Shown piece after piece: positions 10,150 through 19,465 of a stretch of 64,000 nucleotides of DNA. A program made the position numbers and the translations under genes. This stretch comes from Oscillospiraceae bacterium (GTDB lineage Bacteria > Bacillota > Clostridia > Oscillospirales > Oscillospiraceae), in NCBI GenBank assembly GCA_017519975.1, contig JAFWRM010000001.1, positions 90,239 through 154,238 on the forward strand, read 5' to 3'. Positions within the stretch are counted from its first letter, which is position 1, and each line of letters begins with the position of its first letter. The notes under the pieces were generated by a model that was given only the letters and a program-made list of their open reading frames with translations, was not told the origin of the DNA and searched no databases.

Positions 10150-11019
10150 TTAATTCTTCAGCTTCGGGTCGAGTGCGTCGCGGAGGCCGTCGCCAAGCAG
10201 GTTGAACCCAAGAACGGTGATCATGATGCAGAGACCGGGATAGAGCGCCAGCGTTCCGTTCGTACGGAGATAGTTCCGGGCGTCCGAGATCATCGCACCC
10301 CACTCGGCAATCGGTGACTGCACGCCAAGGCCGATAAAGCTGAGGCCGGCTCCGGACATGACGGCGCCTCCGATGCTCATGGTAATGGTGACGATCAGGG
10401 GCGAGATCGCATTGGGAATGATATGTGTCAGAAGGATCTTGAAATTGCTTGCGTTGCAGCACACCGCCGCCTCGATGTACTCATTGTCACGCACGGTGAG
10501 GATCTGCGCGCGCATCATCCGGGCGAATCCGGGAACCATGCTGATCCCTATGGCTATGATGGCGTTTCGGAGGCTCGGTCCGAGGATGGCCGCAAAGGTG
10601 ATGCACAGCAGCATCATGGGTATGCTCTGATAGACGTCCAGGAACCTCATCAGCAGCGTGTCGACCCATCCTCCGTAATACCCGGCGATGGAACCGATCA
10701 GGATGCCGAGGACAGCAGATATCGAAATGGCAAGGATGCCCATCGACAGGGACTGTCTCGCGCCGTAGATGAGGCGGCTCAGAATATCCCGTCCGAGGCG
10801 GTCCGTTCCCAGCAGATGCTCCGGGGACGGCGGGGCAAGCGCATTTTTCTTGTCGGCCACTTCATATCCGTACGGTGCCAGGATCGGGGCAAGCACAGCT
10901 ACAAGAACAATTACGATCAGCACGGCAAGGGATACCATAGCGACCTTGTTTTTCTTTAACTGGTGCCACGTCATGGCCATTCTTGACTTTTTCCTTGCTT
11001 TTCTAATTCTCTTTGCCAT
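10150..11019 (-). CDS. Dpp/Opp-type ABC transporter permease (C subunit), 289 aa
   Basis: An N-terminal membrane helix (about 32-52) is followed by the extracellular motif HLLGTDRLGRDILSRLIYGAR typical of DppC and five more membrane helices with the cytoplasmic EAA loop EAAVCCNASNFKILLTHIIPNA-like segment that contacts the ATPases. Ends with LLGDGLRDALDPKLKN, the family's usual C-terminus. ATG at 11019 follows GGAGGGCTGATC and overlaps closely with the end of the B permease gene, so both are translated together. Confidence 0.94.
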   Translation of the reverse strand: MAKRIRKARKKSRMAMTWHQLKKNKVAMVSLAVLIVIVLVAVLAPILAPYGYEVADKKNALAPPSPEHLLGTDRLGRDILSRLIYGARQSLSMGILAISISAVLGILIGSIAGYYGGWVDTLLMRFLDVYQSIPMMLLCITFAAILGPSLRNAIIAIGISMVPGFARMMRAQILTVRDNEYIEAAVCCNASNFKILLTHIIPNAISPLIVTITMSIGGAVMSGAGLSFIGLGVQSPIAEWGAMISDARNYLRTNGTLALYPGLCIMITVLGFNLLGDGLRDALDPKLKN

Positions 11020-11021
11020 GA

Positions 11022-12011
11022 TCAGCCCTCCGTTGCAGCCGCCAACGACGGTTCCGGTTTTTTCTCCTTCTTGGTCTTCTTCCCTTTTGAATACTGAGAA
11101 CGGATCCTGGGGTCTATCAAAGCGTAGATGATGTCAATAAGAAGAATGACGATGCTGAACAGTGCGGAAAGGTACAGCATGCTTCCCTGGATCGCAGGAT
11201 AATCTCTGTTCGTAAGTGCCGTAATCGAATATGTACCCAGTCCGGGGATGGAGAAGATCGTTTCCGCGATAAGCGCGCCGCCCAAGGCGTGTCCGAACAG
11301 ACCGCCGACACTTGTGACGACAGGGATCAGAGAATTCTTGAGAACGTGCCGGTAAAGAACGGTACTCTCCTTAACGCCCTTGGCGCGGGCCGTGGTGATA
11401 TAGTCCTGGCGGATCACCTCCAGCGTACTGGAACGAGTGAGCCTTGCAATACTTGCCGAATAGCCGAGAGCAAGGGATACAACAGGCAAAACCCAACCGA
11501 CCCAAGTCTGGATGCCCTGTACGGGGAAGATCCTGATCTTGACCGCGAACCACTGCACAAGCATGAGTGCGAACCAGAAAGCAGGCATCGAACTGCAGAT
11601 CAGCGAGAAAAGAATTGCAAGATAGTCCTTCCACGTGTTCTGATTGGTCGCTGCAACTATCCCCAAAGGTATTCCAATGCATATGGCAATCGCGACACTT
11701 AAAACTGCCATCAGCGTGGTATAAGGTACGCGGATCATGATATCGCGGAAGACAGGCGTCTTCGTAATGAAGGACGTCCCGAAGTCTCCCTGGACCGATC
11801 CGATGACAAATCGGGCGTACCTCACCATCAGCGGATCGTCCAGCTTCAGATCCGCCCTCACCTTTGCAACTTCCTCCTCCGTCGCGTTCGTGCCTGCAAC
11901 GATACGGGCAGGGTCACCGGGAGTGATTTCCATCAGGATGGTAACGATGAGGATGATGCAAAGTAAGATCGGGATCATTAACAGCAGACGTTTGATTATG
12001 TACTTGATCAT
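11022..12011 (-). CDS. Dpp/Opp-type ABC transporter permease (B subunit), 329 aa
   Basis: Starts with YIIKRLLLMIPILL, the N-terminal helix of DppB, and the family motif TPGDPARIV; six membrane helices; EAA loop around YITTARAKGVKESTVLYRHVLKN; near the C-terminus NRDYPAIQGSMLYLSALF and IDPRIRS. Together with the C subunit it forms the channel. ATG at 12011 follows GGAGAAGGTG. It is the first transporter gene of the block, 40 bases after the MoaF-like gene at 12052, so importer and MoaF-like proteins should be made together. Confidence 0.94.
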   Translation of the reverse strand: MIKYIIKRLLLMIPILLCIILIVTILMEITPGDPARIVAGTNATEEEVAKVRADLKLDDPLMVRYARFVIGSVQGDFGTSFITKTPVFRDIMIRVPYTTLMAVLSVAIAICIGIPLGIVAATNQNTWKDYLAILFSLICSSMPAFWFALMLVQWFAVKIRIFPVQGIQTWVGWVLPVVSLALGYSASIARLTRSSTLEVIRQDYITTARAKGVKESTVLYRHVLKNSLIPVVTSVGGLFGHALGGALIAETIFSIPGLGTYSITALTNRDYPAIQGSMLYLSALFSIVILLIDIIYALIDPRIRSQYSKGKKTKKEKKPEPSLAAATEG

Positions 12012-12051
12012 TTTTTACTGCACCTTCTCCTTTACTTATGGATTATCGCTT

Positions 12052-12957
12052 TTATGGAAGGAACGGGTTCGGATCCGTCATCAGTTTCACGTAGTCTTCA
12101 TTGCTGTCCGCGTCAAAGACCTTTCCATACGCGCCGATCATTACATAAACGGGGAAATCCTTGCCGTCGCGTGTGATCGTGCCAAAGCCCCGGCCGACGT
12201 TGTAATGGTTATGGAAATTGTCGAGGAAACAGAGCGTATCGCTGCGGAAGCCCCCGTCCGCGCCGATAACTTTTTCCATATTGCGTTCCGTCAGGCTTAC
12301 GAGATAGAGCCCGTCTTTGATCTTGACGTAATCGGTCGGCTCATCAGGTCCGGGAAGCTTCGAAACCATCTGATTCATCGCTTCAATCCGGGCTTTGGCT
12401 TCCTCCGTCTTGATATCCTCGCGGGGATAGGTGATGCGATACCAGTGGCTGGCATGATAGGCATGGACCGTAGCCATTTCCGGCGCATACTGCCACTTCA
12501 CGATATTGCCCACCATGTCGTCCGTAAATCCATGCCGGGGATACGGCTTGAATTCAACGCCTTCCTGTTTGATCGCGCCGAAAACGAAATCCGTCGTGAC
12601 AAGATAGGGCCACCGCGGGTTCACCCCCATTTTCGCGATGACGTGTGACACGAGCATCTGTTCCAAATCGATCACGAAAGTGAAATTCTCACGTTTCGCC
12701 ATCTCTTTTCCGGCAAGGCACCACGTTACAAAATACGTAGTGTCGTCTCCCTTACGGCATTCGTATTCATCCGTCTGCGGTTCCGTCGGCTCCTTATTGA
12801 CGTAATTCCATTTTACCGTCTTGTTGTCGACGAAATTCAAAACAATATCGTATCCGTCGTCCATAAGAAGTTCGAATTCCCTGCCGGCCAGCTCAAAACA
12901 GCGCGGCGGCACATACTGAAAAGAACCTTCAAATTTGCTTATTGTTCGCAGATCCAT
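12052..12957 (-). CDS. MoaF-like (calycin-type) protein, 301 aa
   Basis: Two beta-barrel domains: N-terminal (about 1-140; opening MDLRTISKFEG and VPPRCFELAGREFEL) and C-terminal (about 145-301; PRHGFTDDMVGN, W-x-YAPEMATVHAYHASHWYRI). Both patterns recur in the proteins at 716 and 13103. The frame extends to 12966, but the ATG at 12957, seven or eight bases after AAGGGTG, matches the MDLR start of the sister gene. No signal peptide. Probably binds or transforms the compound brought in by the adjacent ABC importer; family function is not established, and the name MoaF says nothing reliable about molybdenum. Confidence 0.65.
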   Translation of the reverse strand: MDLRTISKFEGSFQYVPPRCFELAGREFELLMDDGYDIVLNFVDNKTVKWNYVNKEPTEPQTDEYECRKGDDTTYFVTWCLAGKEMAKRENFTFVIDLEQMLVSHVIAKMGVNPRWPYLVTTDFVFGAIKQEGVEFKPYPRHGFTDDMVGNIVKWQYAPEMATVHAYHASHWYRITYPREDIKTEEAKARIEAMNQMVSKLPGPDEPTDYVKIKDGLYLVSLTERNMEKVIGADGGFRSDTLCFLDNFHNHYNVGRGFGTITRDGKDFPVYVMIGAYGKVFDADSNEDYVKLMTDPNPFLP

Positions 12958-13102
12958 GACAATCACCCTTTCAACCGTCTACTGTCGCACCGGCGTTTCC
13001 CGTTTCGGTGCGGACATAACGCCCGCCTTTCCTCTGTTATTTTCCGTAAACGGTTCGCAAGACACGGGCCGCTTACATGAATTCCTTTGATTCCTGTTTC
13101 GC

Positions 13103-13843
13103 CTACGCCTCGTATGATATGATCCTGGCATAACAGCCGGTCTTTTGATATCTCATCTCACCGCCCTCCATTTCGAGCACGACGCCGACACCAAGCATGT
13201 TTGTAAAATCCGCAATTCCTACTGTCAGCCTTTTTCTGCTGTCAGTTTCCATGAACATATACTGATAAAACGCATCATCACGTAGGCGGTACGTACCGTA
13301 TACAGCGTCACGGATCTGCTGACTGCCGCACTCAACTGTGGCAACATATTCGTCTCTGGTGGCATTCTTCCGCCTGTTGCCGTAGCGTATGCGTACGGCA
13401 GAACTCTCCTCCACTCCAAACGTCCAATCCACTGTGTTCCCGGCAAGTTCATCCGAGGATCGTCTTTGGAAAGATGTGGATTCTCCGCCGATCTTCCCAG
13501 TGAATAAACGGCACTCAAGATTCCCAACTGCCGTCACGATCATCAGGCAGGCGTTCCCTTCGTTCACATCGATGGTCAGAACATCGCAAGTGTTTCCCCC
13601 GCAGCGGTAGGCCACCTGATACAGCCCGTCCATTACCTTTGAGCAGTCATATGCAAACGTACCGCTCGCAGTCCCTTTGCCTGTAACGGTCACTTCCCTT
13701 GACGGGAAGCTCATAAACTCAAGCGCTACGTCATCGTGTTGTTCATTATCTCCGGTCAGGGAAATATCGAAATGCCGTCCGCAGAGTTCAAAGCAGTGGG
13801 GAGGCGTAAAGCCTGCCGCGGAGGATAAAACCCTTAGATCCAT
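13103..13843 (-). CDS. MoaF-like (calycin-type) protein, 246 aa, first gene of the block
   Basis: Begins MDLRVLSSAAGFTPPHCFELCGRHFDI-like (read in two pieces), parallel to MDLRTIS...VPPRCFELAGREF of the next gene. The second domain has SSDELAGNTVDWTF, the degenerate equivalent of the HGFT-x-x-x-x-G motif, and lacks the HIY/HAY aromatic stretch. It is about 55 residues shorter than its neighbour, so the C-terminal barrel may be reduced. ATG at 13843 follows GGGGGTGGCCAG; the longer frame to 13885 has no ribosome site. It is the promoter-proximal gene, about 80 bases after the predicted start of transcription. Confidence 0.6.
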   Translation of the reverse strand: MDLRVLSSAAGFTPPHCFELCGRHFDISLTGDNEQHDDVALEFMSFPSREVTVTGKGTASGTFAYDCSKVMDGLYQVAYRCGGNTCDVLTIDVNEGNACLMIVTAVGNLECRLFTGKIGGESTSFQRRSSDELAGNTVDWTFGVEESSAVRIRYGNRRKNATRDEYVATVECGSQQIRDAVYGTYRLRDDAFYQYMFMETDSRKRLTVGIADFTNMLGVGVVLEMEGGEMRYQKTGCYARIISYEA

Positions 13844-13901
13844 CTGGCCACCCCCTGATAATGGTAGATTCAAAAACAACCACAATTATTGTTCAAAGAA
13901 A

Positions 13902-13960
13902 CAGTACACCTGTATAGTACACCTGTATAGTATAATAATATCATATATGCCCGCTGTCAA
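13902..13960 (-). promoter_or_regulatory. Main promoter of the MoaF/ABC/glycosidase block with double operator
   Basis: Minus strand: -35 TTGACA (13955-13960), 17 bases, -10 TATTAT (13932-13937). Two tandem 13-bp units (AGTACACCTGTAT on the plus strand, 13903-13915 and 13916-13928) abut the -10 box and contain the dyad TACA-NN-TGTA. A single copy sits identically at 2616-2632. A repressor site is the simplest reading. The rest of the gap up to 14204 shows no gene that I can support. Confidence 0.8.
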
Positions 13961-14204
13961 TAATTAGAAATGCGTATTTTTGCTAAATTTGGTCATTATT
14001 ACCAGTAGACGGCGTATTGTCCTTTCCCTCTGTACGATGAGATGCTTGCCCGCCAGATTGCCTATCACTCCGGAAAGGATTCATACTCTAATACGGCGCA
14101 CGTTTTCTTTGCGAAGTCCCGCACATTCCGCCGCAGCACGAAACACAGTTGTGGGTTGTTCTCCCCTTGCGCGGACTCCCATACACGCCCTTTCCCCATG
14201 CCGA

Positions 14205-14232
14205 TTGCTTTTTTCTGCAGCTGTGTTATACT
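14205..14232 (+). promoter_or_regulatory. Probable promoter of the DUF3899 gene
   Basis: TTGCTT (14205-14210), 16-base spacer, TATACT (14227-14232, 5/6). The weak -35 and short spacer make this tentative, but it lies 33 bases upstream of the start codon and no other candidate is better. Confidence 0.45.
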
Positions 14233-14264
14233 TTTCATGAAAACTATTGCTCAGGAGGTGCATC

Positions 14265-14681
14265 ATGCGCTTTGTTTCTCAGTTGAAAGACAGAACCAAA
14301 GACCTGATCATCATTATCCTTGCTCTGATACTCTGCACAGTAATATTCTTCCTGCGATACCGATACAACTGCGCCTTGCTGGTTTCTCATCCCCGGCTTC
14401 TTGCCGCATGCGATACGCTTTTTGCCGTCGGCTTCATTTACATACTTTGGGGTATCATCATGTACGCCACCTTTAAGGGGGCTCTGGACGCATTCTTTTA
14501 TGTGATCCGAAATCTCATCAATAATTTCAAAAAGGACAAGAATCTCGTCATTACACCTTATTACGATTATGTCATGTCCCGAAAGCGGACTCCCAATCGT
14601 TTTAAAACTTTCCTGATTTCAGGTGGGATTCTGATGGTTCTCTCCGTCATTCTCATGATCCTGTACCTCAAAGTCCGCTGA
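14265..14681 (+). CDS. DUF3899-like membrane protein, 138 aa
   Basis: Two membrane helices near the N-terminus (about 14-34 and 50-70) and one at the C-terminus (about 117-135), with a cytoplasmic loop containing GALDAFFYVIRNLI, the F-x-Y-x-x-R pattern typical of DUF3899 proteins. ATG at 14265 follows AGGAGGTGCATC; the frame extends to 14247 without a ribosome site. It is a single-gene unit between the divergent block to its left and the iron-sulfur gene to its right. Function unknown. Confidence 0.7.
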   Translation: MRFVSQLKDRTKDLIIIILALILCTVIFFLRYRYNCALLVSHPRLLAACDTLFAVGFIYILWGIIMYATFKGALDAFFYVIRNLINNFKKDKNLVITPYYDYVMSRKRTPNRFKTFLISGGILMVLSVILMILYLKVR

Positions 14682-14826
14682 GGATTCGAAGGCGTTTGCC
14701 ACGTCGCGTCAGGGTCTGGCTTCGGCAGGATGGAAAAGCCGGGAACACCGAGCACAACAGGCGTCAGGGGCTTTCCTGCTCTCAGAGCGCCCCATCCTTT
14801 AAGGGCGTGCAGAAAGAAGGAGCACT

Positions 14827-15665
14827 ATGGATAAGCAGCTGTTTTTCTCTGTAACGAAGCAGGTTTTTGATGGCCTGACAGAAACCAATGCCGTACATCT
14901 CCCAGCGGAGAACGTGACTCTGCCGATATTGGATGCGCCGATCATTGGTTTTGCCGCTGCAGACGATCCGCTCTTTGATACCTTCAAGGATCCTCAGATC
15001 ATCGGAGAAAACTGGCTCGGTCCGTTGGAACGCATGCCGGAAGCGAAAACCGTTGCGGTATTTTTCTTTCCATTCACGGAAGAGATACGCAAAAGGCACC
15101 GTGCGTGCAGAGAAGCACAGAATGAGGCCTGGAATGAAGGCTACGGCGGCCATGGAAAGGTGGTCGGCACCTTTGCCCGATCGATGACCGCCGCCTTGAA
15201 TGACGCGGGTGTCAGAGTGGTTAATCCCACATGGGCCATGGAGCACCCGACCACCACCACTCCCTTTTTAACGGCGATGAAGACGATCTTAAATACGACG
15301 TTCCCTGGTCCACCCGACATGTTGCCTTTGTCGCCGGATTGGGTACCTTTGGCGTTCACAGGCACATCATCACAGAGAGGGGCTGCTGCGGCGCCATGGT
15401 CACTCTGATTCTTGACTGTTTCCTGGAGCCTACAAAGCGCAATTATTCTGATCCATACGAATACTGCTCCCAATGTGGCGTCTGTATCACTCGCTGCCCT
15501 GTAAACGCCATCACACGGAAGCATCTGCGCAACCTGAACAAGTGTTTCGGGCGGACTCGCGAGCTCATGGCGCTGTACGGCAAGGGCAACTGCGGCAAGT
15601 GCATGGTGGGCGTCCCCTGTGAAAGCCGGATCCCGGTAAAAAGTGAAACAGAGATGAAAACATAA
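14827..15665 (+). CDS. Epoxyqueuosine reductase-like double [4Fe-4S] protein, reading frame interrupted
   Basis: Two overlapping frames make one protein. The first (14827-15408, ATG after AGGAGC) carries the N-terminal domain up to about WAMEHP; the second (15231-15665) continues with VPWSTRHVAFVAGLGTFG, the QueG-like motif that precedes the cofactor-binding region, then CSQCGVCITRCP and CGKCMVGVPC, the ligands of two clusters. The frames join at CCCTTTTT (15262-15270); one added base restores a single frame. QueG itself reduces epoxyqueuosine in tRNA; this shorter relative lacks the HEAT-repeat tail and its substrate is unknown. The break could be a real mutation or a homopolymer error; see the two other single-base breaks in this window. 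Confidence 0.65.
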
Positions 15666-15680
15666 CCGTACATGATAAAG

Positions 15681-15720
15681 AAGGGACCGGGAAGTCTGTG
15701 AACAGACTTCCCGGTCCCTT
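15681..15720. terminator. Hairpin between convergent genes
   Basis: Perfect 18-bp stem (15681-15698 and 15703-15720), loop TGAA. It lies between the iron-sulfur gene on the plus strand and the URO-D-like gene on the minus strand and can stop both; the U-run is poor on either side. Confidence 0.75.
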
Positions 15721-15724
15721 CCGA

Positions 15725-16831
15725 TTATGATTCTTCCTCAAACATCTCCCGGCTGCAGCAGTAGATCTCCGCCGCGATCTTCCACACCGCGTCCGGAGCG
15801 CCGTACACCATAGGCAGGTAGCCGCCGCCGGCGCCGAGAAGTTCCAGGGAATCTCTGACGATCCCGGTCAGTTCTTCATCGCTGTACGGCTTTCCGGGAA
15901 CATAGTTTTCCAGCCCCGCGTTGAAGCCGAGGCGGTCGCCGAATTCCCTCTTGTAGGCGGGAATGTCGTTCACCCTCCTCTGAAGCTGCATGAACGCGGG
16001 TTTCAGATCACAGAAATATGGCAGGAACCGTTCGACCTTCCCGCAGCAATGGAAGGTATACAGCTTCCCCATTCCGTTGACATGATCGATGATCCGCTTT
16101 GTCGGTTCGAACAGCAGTTCTTCCATCATTGCCGGTGAAAAGAAGGCGTCCTTCTCCGTCCCCCAGTCGTCATGGATGACGAACAGGTCGGCCGGATACA
16201 GTCCGCTGAGCCGGTCGATCAGCCAGATCATCCAGTCGGCGAAACGGTCGAAAAATGCGGCGCACGCCTCCGGTTCGACGAACATTGCCTCCAGAGCTTC
16301 GGCAAAGCCGCCGAGAAAATCTGCCAGCGACTGAAAGGGACCGTGATAAATATCCAGTGCCAGGATCCGTTCCGGGTCATAGGTGGCTGCCATGTATTTT
16401 GCGGCGTACTCGTCGAGATTGTACTCGTGCAGGTCCGGGAACCGGATCTGCTCCTCCCATTTCAGGATATCGTCGCAGATGCGGGTGCCGATCGTCATGC
16501 AGGCGCCGCCGGCGGCCCTGTCGAAGGTCCAGCTGTTGCCCCACGCATCGTGATAGACGTACCTGTCCTGCTTCGCCCGCAGATTCGGACCGAGCTGATA
16601 ACCGGGAGGACACTTGTCGTACAGATTGAACATGTGCAGTTCCTGCACTTCCGCGGCGGGGACAGGGATCCAGAGTGGGTTCTCCCTCCGCGCGTTCCTG
16701 TAAAAATTCTCCTTCACCGGGATCGGATAATCGAATACCGGGAGCGTCATCTCTCCCCCGAAGATCGAGGTCACCGTTCTTTTGTTTCCCTCTCCCACTT
16801 TTGGGCGTTCATATTTCGTCATTTCATCCAT
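15725..16831 (-). CDS. URO-D/MtaA-family methyltransferase-like protein, 368 aa
   Basis: A TIM-barrel protein of the uroporphyrinogen decarboxylase superfamily, in the branch with corrinoid methyltransferases rather than HemE. Landmarks: DIYHGPFQSLADFLGG (about 190), FVIHDDWGTEKDAFFSP (about 245), and YTFHCCGKVERFLP (about 290), where His-x-Cys could bind zinc as in MtaA. The protein at 39165 has the same HDDWG segment, so the two are close paralogues. It is the last gene of a six-gene minus-strand operon headed at 20365. No corrinoid protein or MtaB partner is seen in the window, so methyl donor and acceptor are unknown. Confidence 0.75.
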   Translation of the reverse strand: MDEMTKYERPKVGEGNKRTVTSIFGGEMTLPVFDYPIPVKENFYRNARRENPLWIPVPAAEVQELHMFNLYDKCPPGYQLGPNLRAKQDRYVYHDAWGNSWTFDRAAGGACMTIGTRICDDILKWEEQIRFPDLHEYNLDEYAAKYMAATYDPERILALDIYHGPFQSLADFLGGFAEALEAMFVEPEACAAFFDRFADWMIWLIDRLSGLYPADLFVIHDDWGTEKDAFFSPAMMEELLFEPTKRIIDHVNGMGKLYTFHCCGKVERFLPYFCDLKPAFMQLQRRVNDIPAYKREFGDRLGFNAGLENYVPGKPYSDEELTGIVRDSLELLGAGGGYLPMVYGAPDAVWKIAAEIYCCSREMFEEES

Positions 16832-16894
16832 CTCCGCTGCAGAACAGCGGTCGGCGCCGGCTTGGCGCGGGGCCGCTGTCGTTTGTTTTTGTGT

Positions 16895-17656
16895 TCAGAT
16901 GTTTTTCATTTCCTCCGCGAGGTCCGCAAGAATGCCTTCAAACTCGGAGTAATATTTTTCCTTGCTCTCGTGCCCACTGAGCTCCAGAGGCATCTCTTCC
17001 AGACTGGCCAGGAAGGTCGGTATCCACTGGAACGGCACGGAGATGATCATGGTGTTCTCCTCCCACAGATGACGGCCGTGCGGTCCGTGCACCAGGCCCG
17101 GAAGGATGTAGTTGATCTCCCCCGTCTCATAGGGATAGGTCAGGAACCAGCTGCACCCCATGACCGCCGTACTGACGGAGCGATAAGGCATGCCCGTGGC
17201 GTAGGTGGTCGCCCGCATAATCTTTTCTCCCGTGGATATGGGCGCCGTCAGCACAAGCACGTCCGGCAGAAAGGTGAGCTTTCCGCTTGGGCAGAACCGC
17301 ACGAAATTGCAGCTGTCCTTTGCCAGCAGCTTCACGTTGCGGTACACGTTGCGGTTTCCCCTCGCGTCCTGCCACACGCCGAGGCGCTGACCGATCTGTC
17401 CGCTGACGGCGCTGCCCGGGAACTGTTCCATTCCCAGCACGCACTTTCCGACACAGGTCTCGTCGTTTTCCTTGCCGAAATAGAAGGGCTCCTGCTTATC
17501 CTGGCACATGCGGAACATTTCGCACAGGCTCATTTTCGCGTCCATGGGCAGCTGCGGACAGTCCGTGGGGCGGAAAAGATCAAATTTCACGCCGATGGCC
17601 GGCAGCTTCAGCTGCAGCCTGTCAATGGGAGAAAAATCCAGATCGGAAATCTTCAT
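16895..17656 (-). CDS. DUF169 family protein, 253 aa
   Basis: Matches DUF169 in its opening (LQLKLPAIGVKFD), a set of conserved cysteines (CEMFRMC, CVGKCVLGM, NFVRFCPSGK) and the YRSVSTAVMGCSW segment. DUF169 proteins are cytoplasmic and of unknown chemistry, often found next to URO-D-like methyltransferases in anaerobes, which is also the arrangement here. The ATG at 17656 lies about nine bases after AAAGGA; the frame extends to 17689 into the preceding N-acetyltransferase gene. Confidence 0.7.
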   Translation of the reverse strand: MKISDLDFSPIDRLQLKLPAIGVKFDLFRPTDCPQLPMDAKMSLCEMFRMCQDKQEPFYFGKENDETCVGKCVLGMEQFPGSAVSGQIGQRLGVWQDARGNRNVYRNVKLLAKDSCNFVRFCPSGKLTFLPDVLVLTAPISTGEKIMRATTYATGMPYRSVSTAVMGCSWFLTYPYETGEINYILPGLVHGPHGRHLWEENTMIISVPFQWIPTFLASLEEMPLELSGHESKEKYYSEFEGILADLAEEMKNI

Positions 17657-17685
17657 ATGGTACCGTTCCTTTCCTTGATTTGTGA

Positions 17686-18450
17686 TCACAGACAGATGCC
17701 GAACTCATCCTTCAGCGTCTGAAGCAGTTCTTCTTCCGAGGAGAGTTTTCTCTCCGTCACCTTTCCGTTATCGTGACATTTGTAAACGTCGCCGGTGATG
17801 CTCTTGCTTCCGGTATCCGTCGTAAGGTTCACCAGCAGCATCATCTGAAAATAGCTGTCCGGCGCCATGGCGATCTGATAGTTCAGCGGGATGAAATCTA
17901 TCGGCAGGAACGGGCGGTCGTCAAAGGATATGACTTTCTTGTCCCCATCCTCTTCGTGCCGGCAGACGTTCGTGAAATTTCCCTCCGGTCTGATGAAAAA
18001 CCCTTCCGCCTCCCCGTCGAAGGGGACAGCGCAGTGGGCGGAAGGTCCGCCGTAGCCGACGTCCGCAAAATACTTCTTCCCGTCGATGGTCACGATGCTG
18101 GCCCTGTGGGACAGCGGACGGAGCATATCGAATCCGTACCGTATGCGGCAGGCCACCGGATAAACGTCGTATCCCACCGCCTGCAGCAGGGCGTAGAACA
18201 GCGCGTTGAGTTCAAAACAGTACCCGCCGCGGCGCCGGCTCACGATCTTGTCGAACAGCGCCGGGATCCCCAGATCCGGACAGGCTCTGTCCCGATAGAC
18301 CGTGAGATCTTCAAAGGGCACATGGGTCAGCTGCGCGTAGATCAGCCGGTCCAGATTCTCTTTCGTTGGCTCCAGCGTATCCTCCTGGATCCCGATCCTG
18401 CGCAGATAGGCGGCAAGATCGGGCAGCGGTTCCGTCAGTGCGCTGTACAT
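17686..18450 (-). CDS. Arylamine N-acetyltransferase, 254 aa
   Basis: The catalytic triad is visible: Cys in RRGGYCFELN (about 78), His in LSHRASIV (about 117) and Asp in YFADVGYGG (about 132), with the early NLDRLIYAQLTHVPFEDL segment of the family. Transfers acetyl from acetyl-CoA to aromatic amines or hydrazines. Length is normal for the family. It is in an operon with SGNH and MBL hydrolases upstream and DUF169 and URO-D-like genes downstream, which would suit processing of an aromatic compound. Confidence 0.9.
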   Translation of the reverse strand: MYSALTEPLPDLAAYLRRIGIQEDTLEPTKENLDRLIYAQLTHVPFEDLTVYRDRACPDLGIPALFDKIVSRRRGGYCFELNALFYALLQAVGYDVYPVACRIRYGFDMLRPLSHRASIVTIDGKKYFADVGYGGPSAHCAVPFDGEAEGFFIRPEGNFTNVCRHEEDGDKKVISFDDRPFLPIDFIPLNYQIAMAPDSYFQMMLLVNLTTDTGSKSITGDVYKCHDNGKVTERKLSSEEELLQTLKDEFGICL

Positions 18451-18493
18451 AGGCGTCTCCTCCCCTTCGGTTCTTTTTCAAACGCGGCCAGGA

Positions 18494-18727
18494 TCACCAG
18501 TCCGCCATCACGGCGATGATCTCCGCTTCATAATCCCCGTCGTAATCTTCCATGCGTCCCCAACTGCGGACGTTGCTGGAGCAGCCCGGTTCCTCCGGCG
18601 GATATTCCCAGATGTGATAGGCCAGCCCGCGCCGGATAAATTCGATCCCTCCGCATCCGTCGTTCTCCGAATACTCGTAGGGGATCTGTTTTTCCTTCAG
18701 AAACTGCTGGATCCTTTCCAGGCGCAT
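18494..18727 (-). CDS. Small acidic protein of unknown function, 77 aa
   Basis: Not recognised with certainty. Short, acidic, no signal peptide, with DGCGGIEFIRRGLAYHIWEY and CSSNVRSWGRMEDYDGDYE patterns that look like a small folded domain rather than a chance frame. It sits in operon order between the SGNH hydrolase and the N-acetyltransferase, on the same strand and with short gaps. Confidence 0.65.
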   Translation of the reverse strand: MRLERIQQFLKEKQIPYEYSENDGCGGIEFIRRGLAYHIWEYPPEEPGCSSNVRSWGRMEDYDGDYEAEIIAVMADW

Positions 18728-18801
18728 ACGGCCATTCCTTTCTCCGAACCTCTGGCGCGGAAAAGCTTCCGCGCCAGACGTATCTTCTGCTTTCTTACCC
18801 G

Positions 18802-19446
18802 TTACAGAATCTCCCGGATCTTTGCCGCCATGGCCTCCGCGACGGCGGCGTGAGCTGCCGCGTCCAGATGGATCCCCTCATAATCCGTGGTGGAAGCCAC
18901 CTGTCCCAGATCGATGTAGTCACATCCGTACATGTCCGCCGTGCGGCGGTAGCAGGCCGCCAGCGCGCGGGATTTTTCTATGCTCTCCATCGTGGTGATG
19001 CCGTCCGGAAGGCGCAGAGCCGCCTCCCCGATGGGTACGGGCACAGCCACCAGCACCTTCGGCACGGGCATGCCCATGTATACGGAAGGATCCTTTGCCA
19101 CCTGGATCAGGCGCCCCAGCCCCATGGCGATCTCCGGGGGATTCGCGCCGACCAGATTGCGGCAGTCGTTGGTGCCCAGCATGATGATGACCAGATCCAG
19201 CGGAGCGTGCGTCTCCAGGCAGGGGCGGAGATAGGCGAGCCCGCTGCGGTTCGGAGAGGTGGGATCGTCGAACACGGTCGTGCGTCCGCTCAGCCCCTCC
19301 TCGATGACCCGGTACTCCGGCCCCAGCAGCGTCTGAAGCTTTCCCGGCCAGCGGACGGACAGGTCGTGACGTCCGAACTGCCCGTGCACCCATTCCGGGG
19401 ACAGGCCGTAGGTATTGGAATCGCCGAAACAGAGAATATGTTTCAT
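18802..19446 (-). CDS. SGNH/GDSL hydrolase, 214 aa
   Basis: Block I FGDSNTYG holds the catalytic serine (about 9), block III MLGTNDC the oxyanion Asn (about 85), and block V DYEGIHLD the Asp-x-x-His pair near the C-terminus. No signal peptide, so an intracellular esterase or deacetylase. ATG at 19446 follows AAAGGAGAAGGATC; the longer frame to 19515 lacks a ribosome site. Substrate unknown; the surrounding genes suggest small aromatic or acylated compounds. Confidence 0.88.
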   Translation of the reverse strand: MKHILCFGDSNTYGLSPEWVHGQFGRHDLSVRWPGKLQTLLGPEYRVIEEGLSGRTTVFDDPTSPNRSGLAYLRPCLETHAPLDLVIIMLGTNDCRNLVGANPPEIAMGLGRLIQVAKDPSVYMGMPVPKVLVAVPVPIGEAALRLPDGITTMESIEKSRALAACYRRTADMYGCDYIDLGQVASTTDYEGIHLDAAAHAAVAEAMAAKIREIL

Positions 19447-19465
19447 GATCCTTCTCCTTTGCCGA

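Noticed and set aside
13903..13928. Tandem 13-bp repeat as a possible CRISPR or mini-satellite
   Set aside because: Only two units, no spacer, and located exactly at a -10 box; an operator explains it better. No CRISPR array was found in the window.
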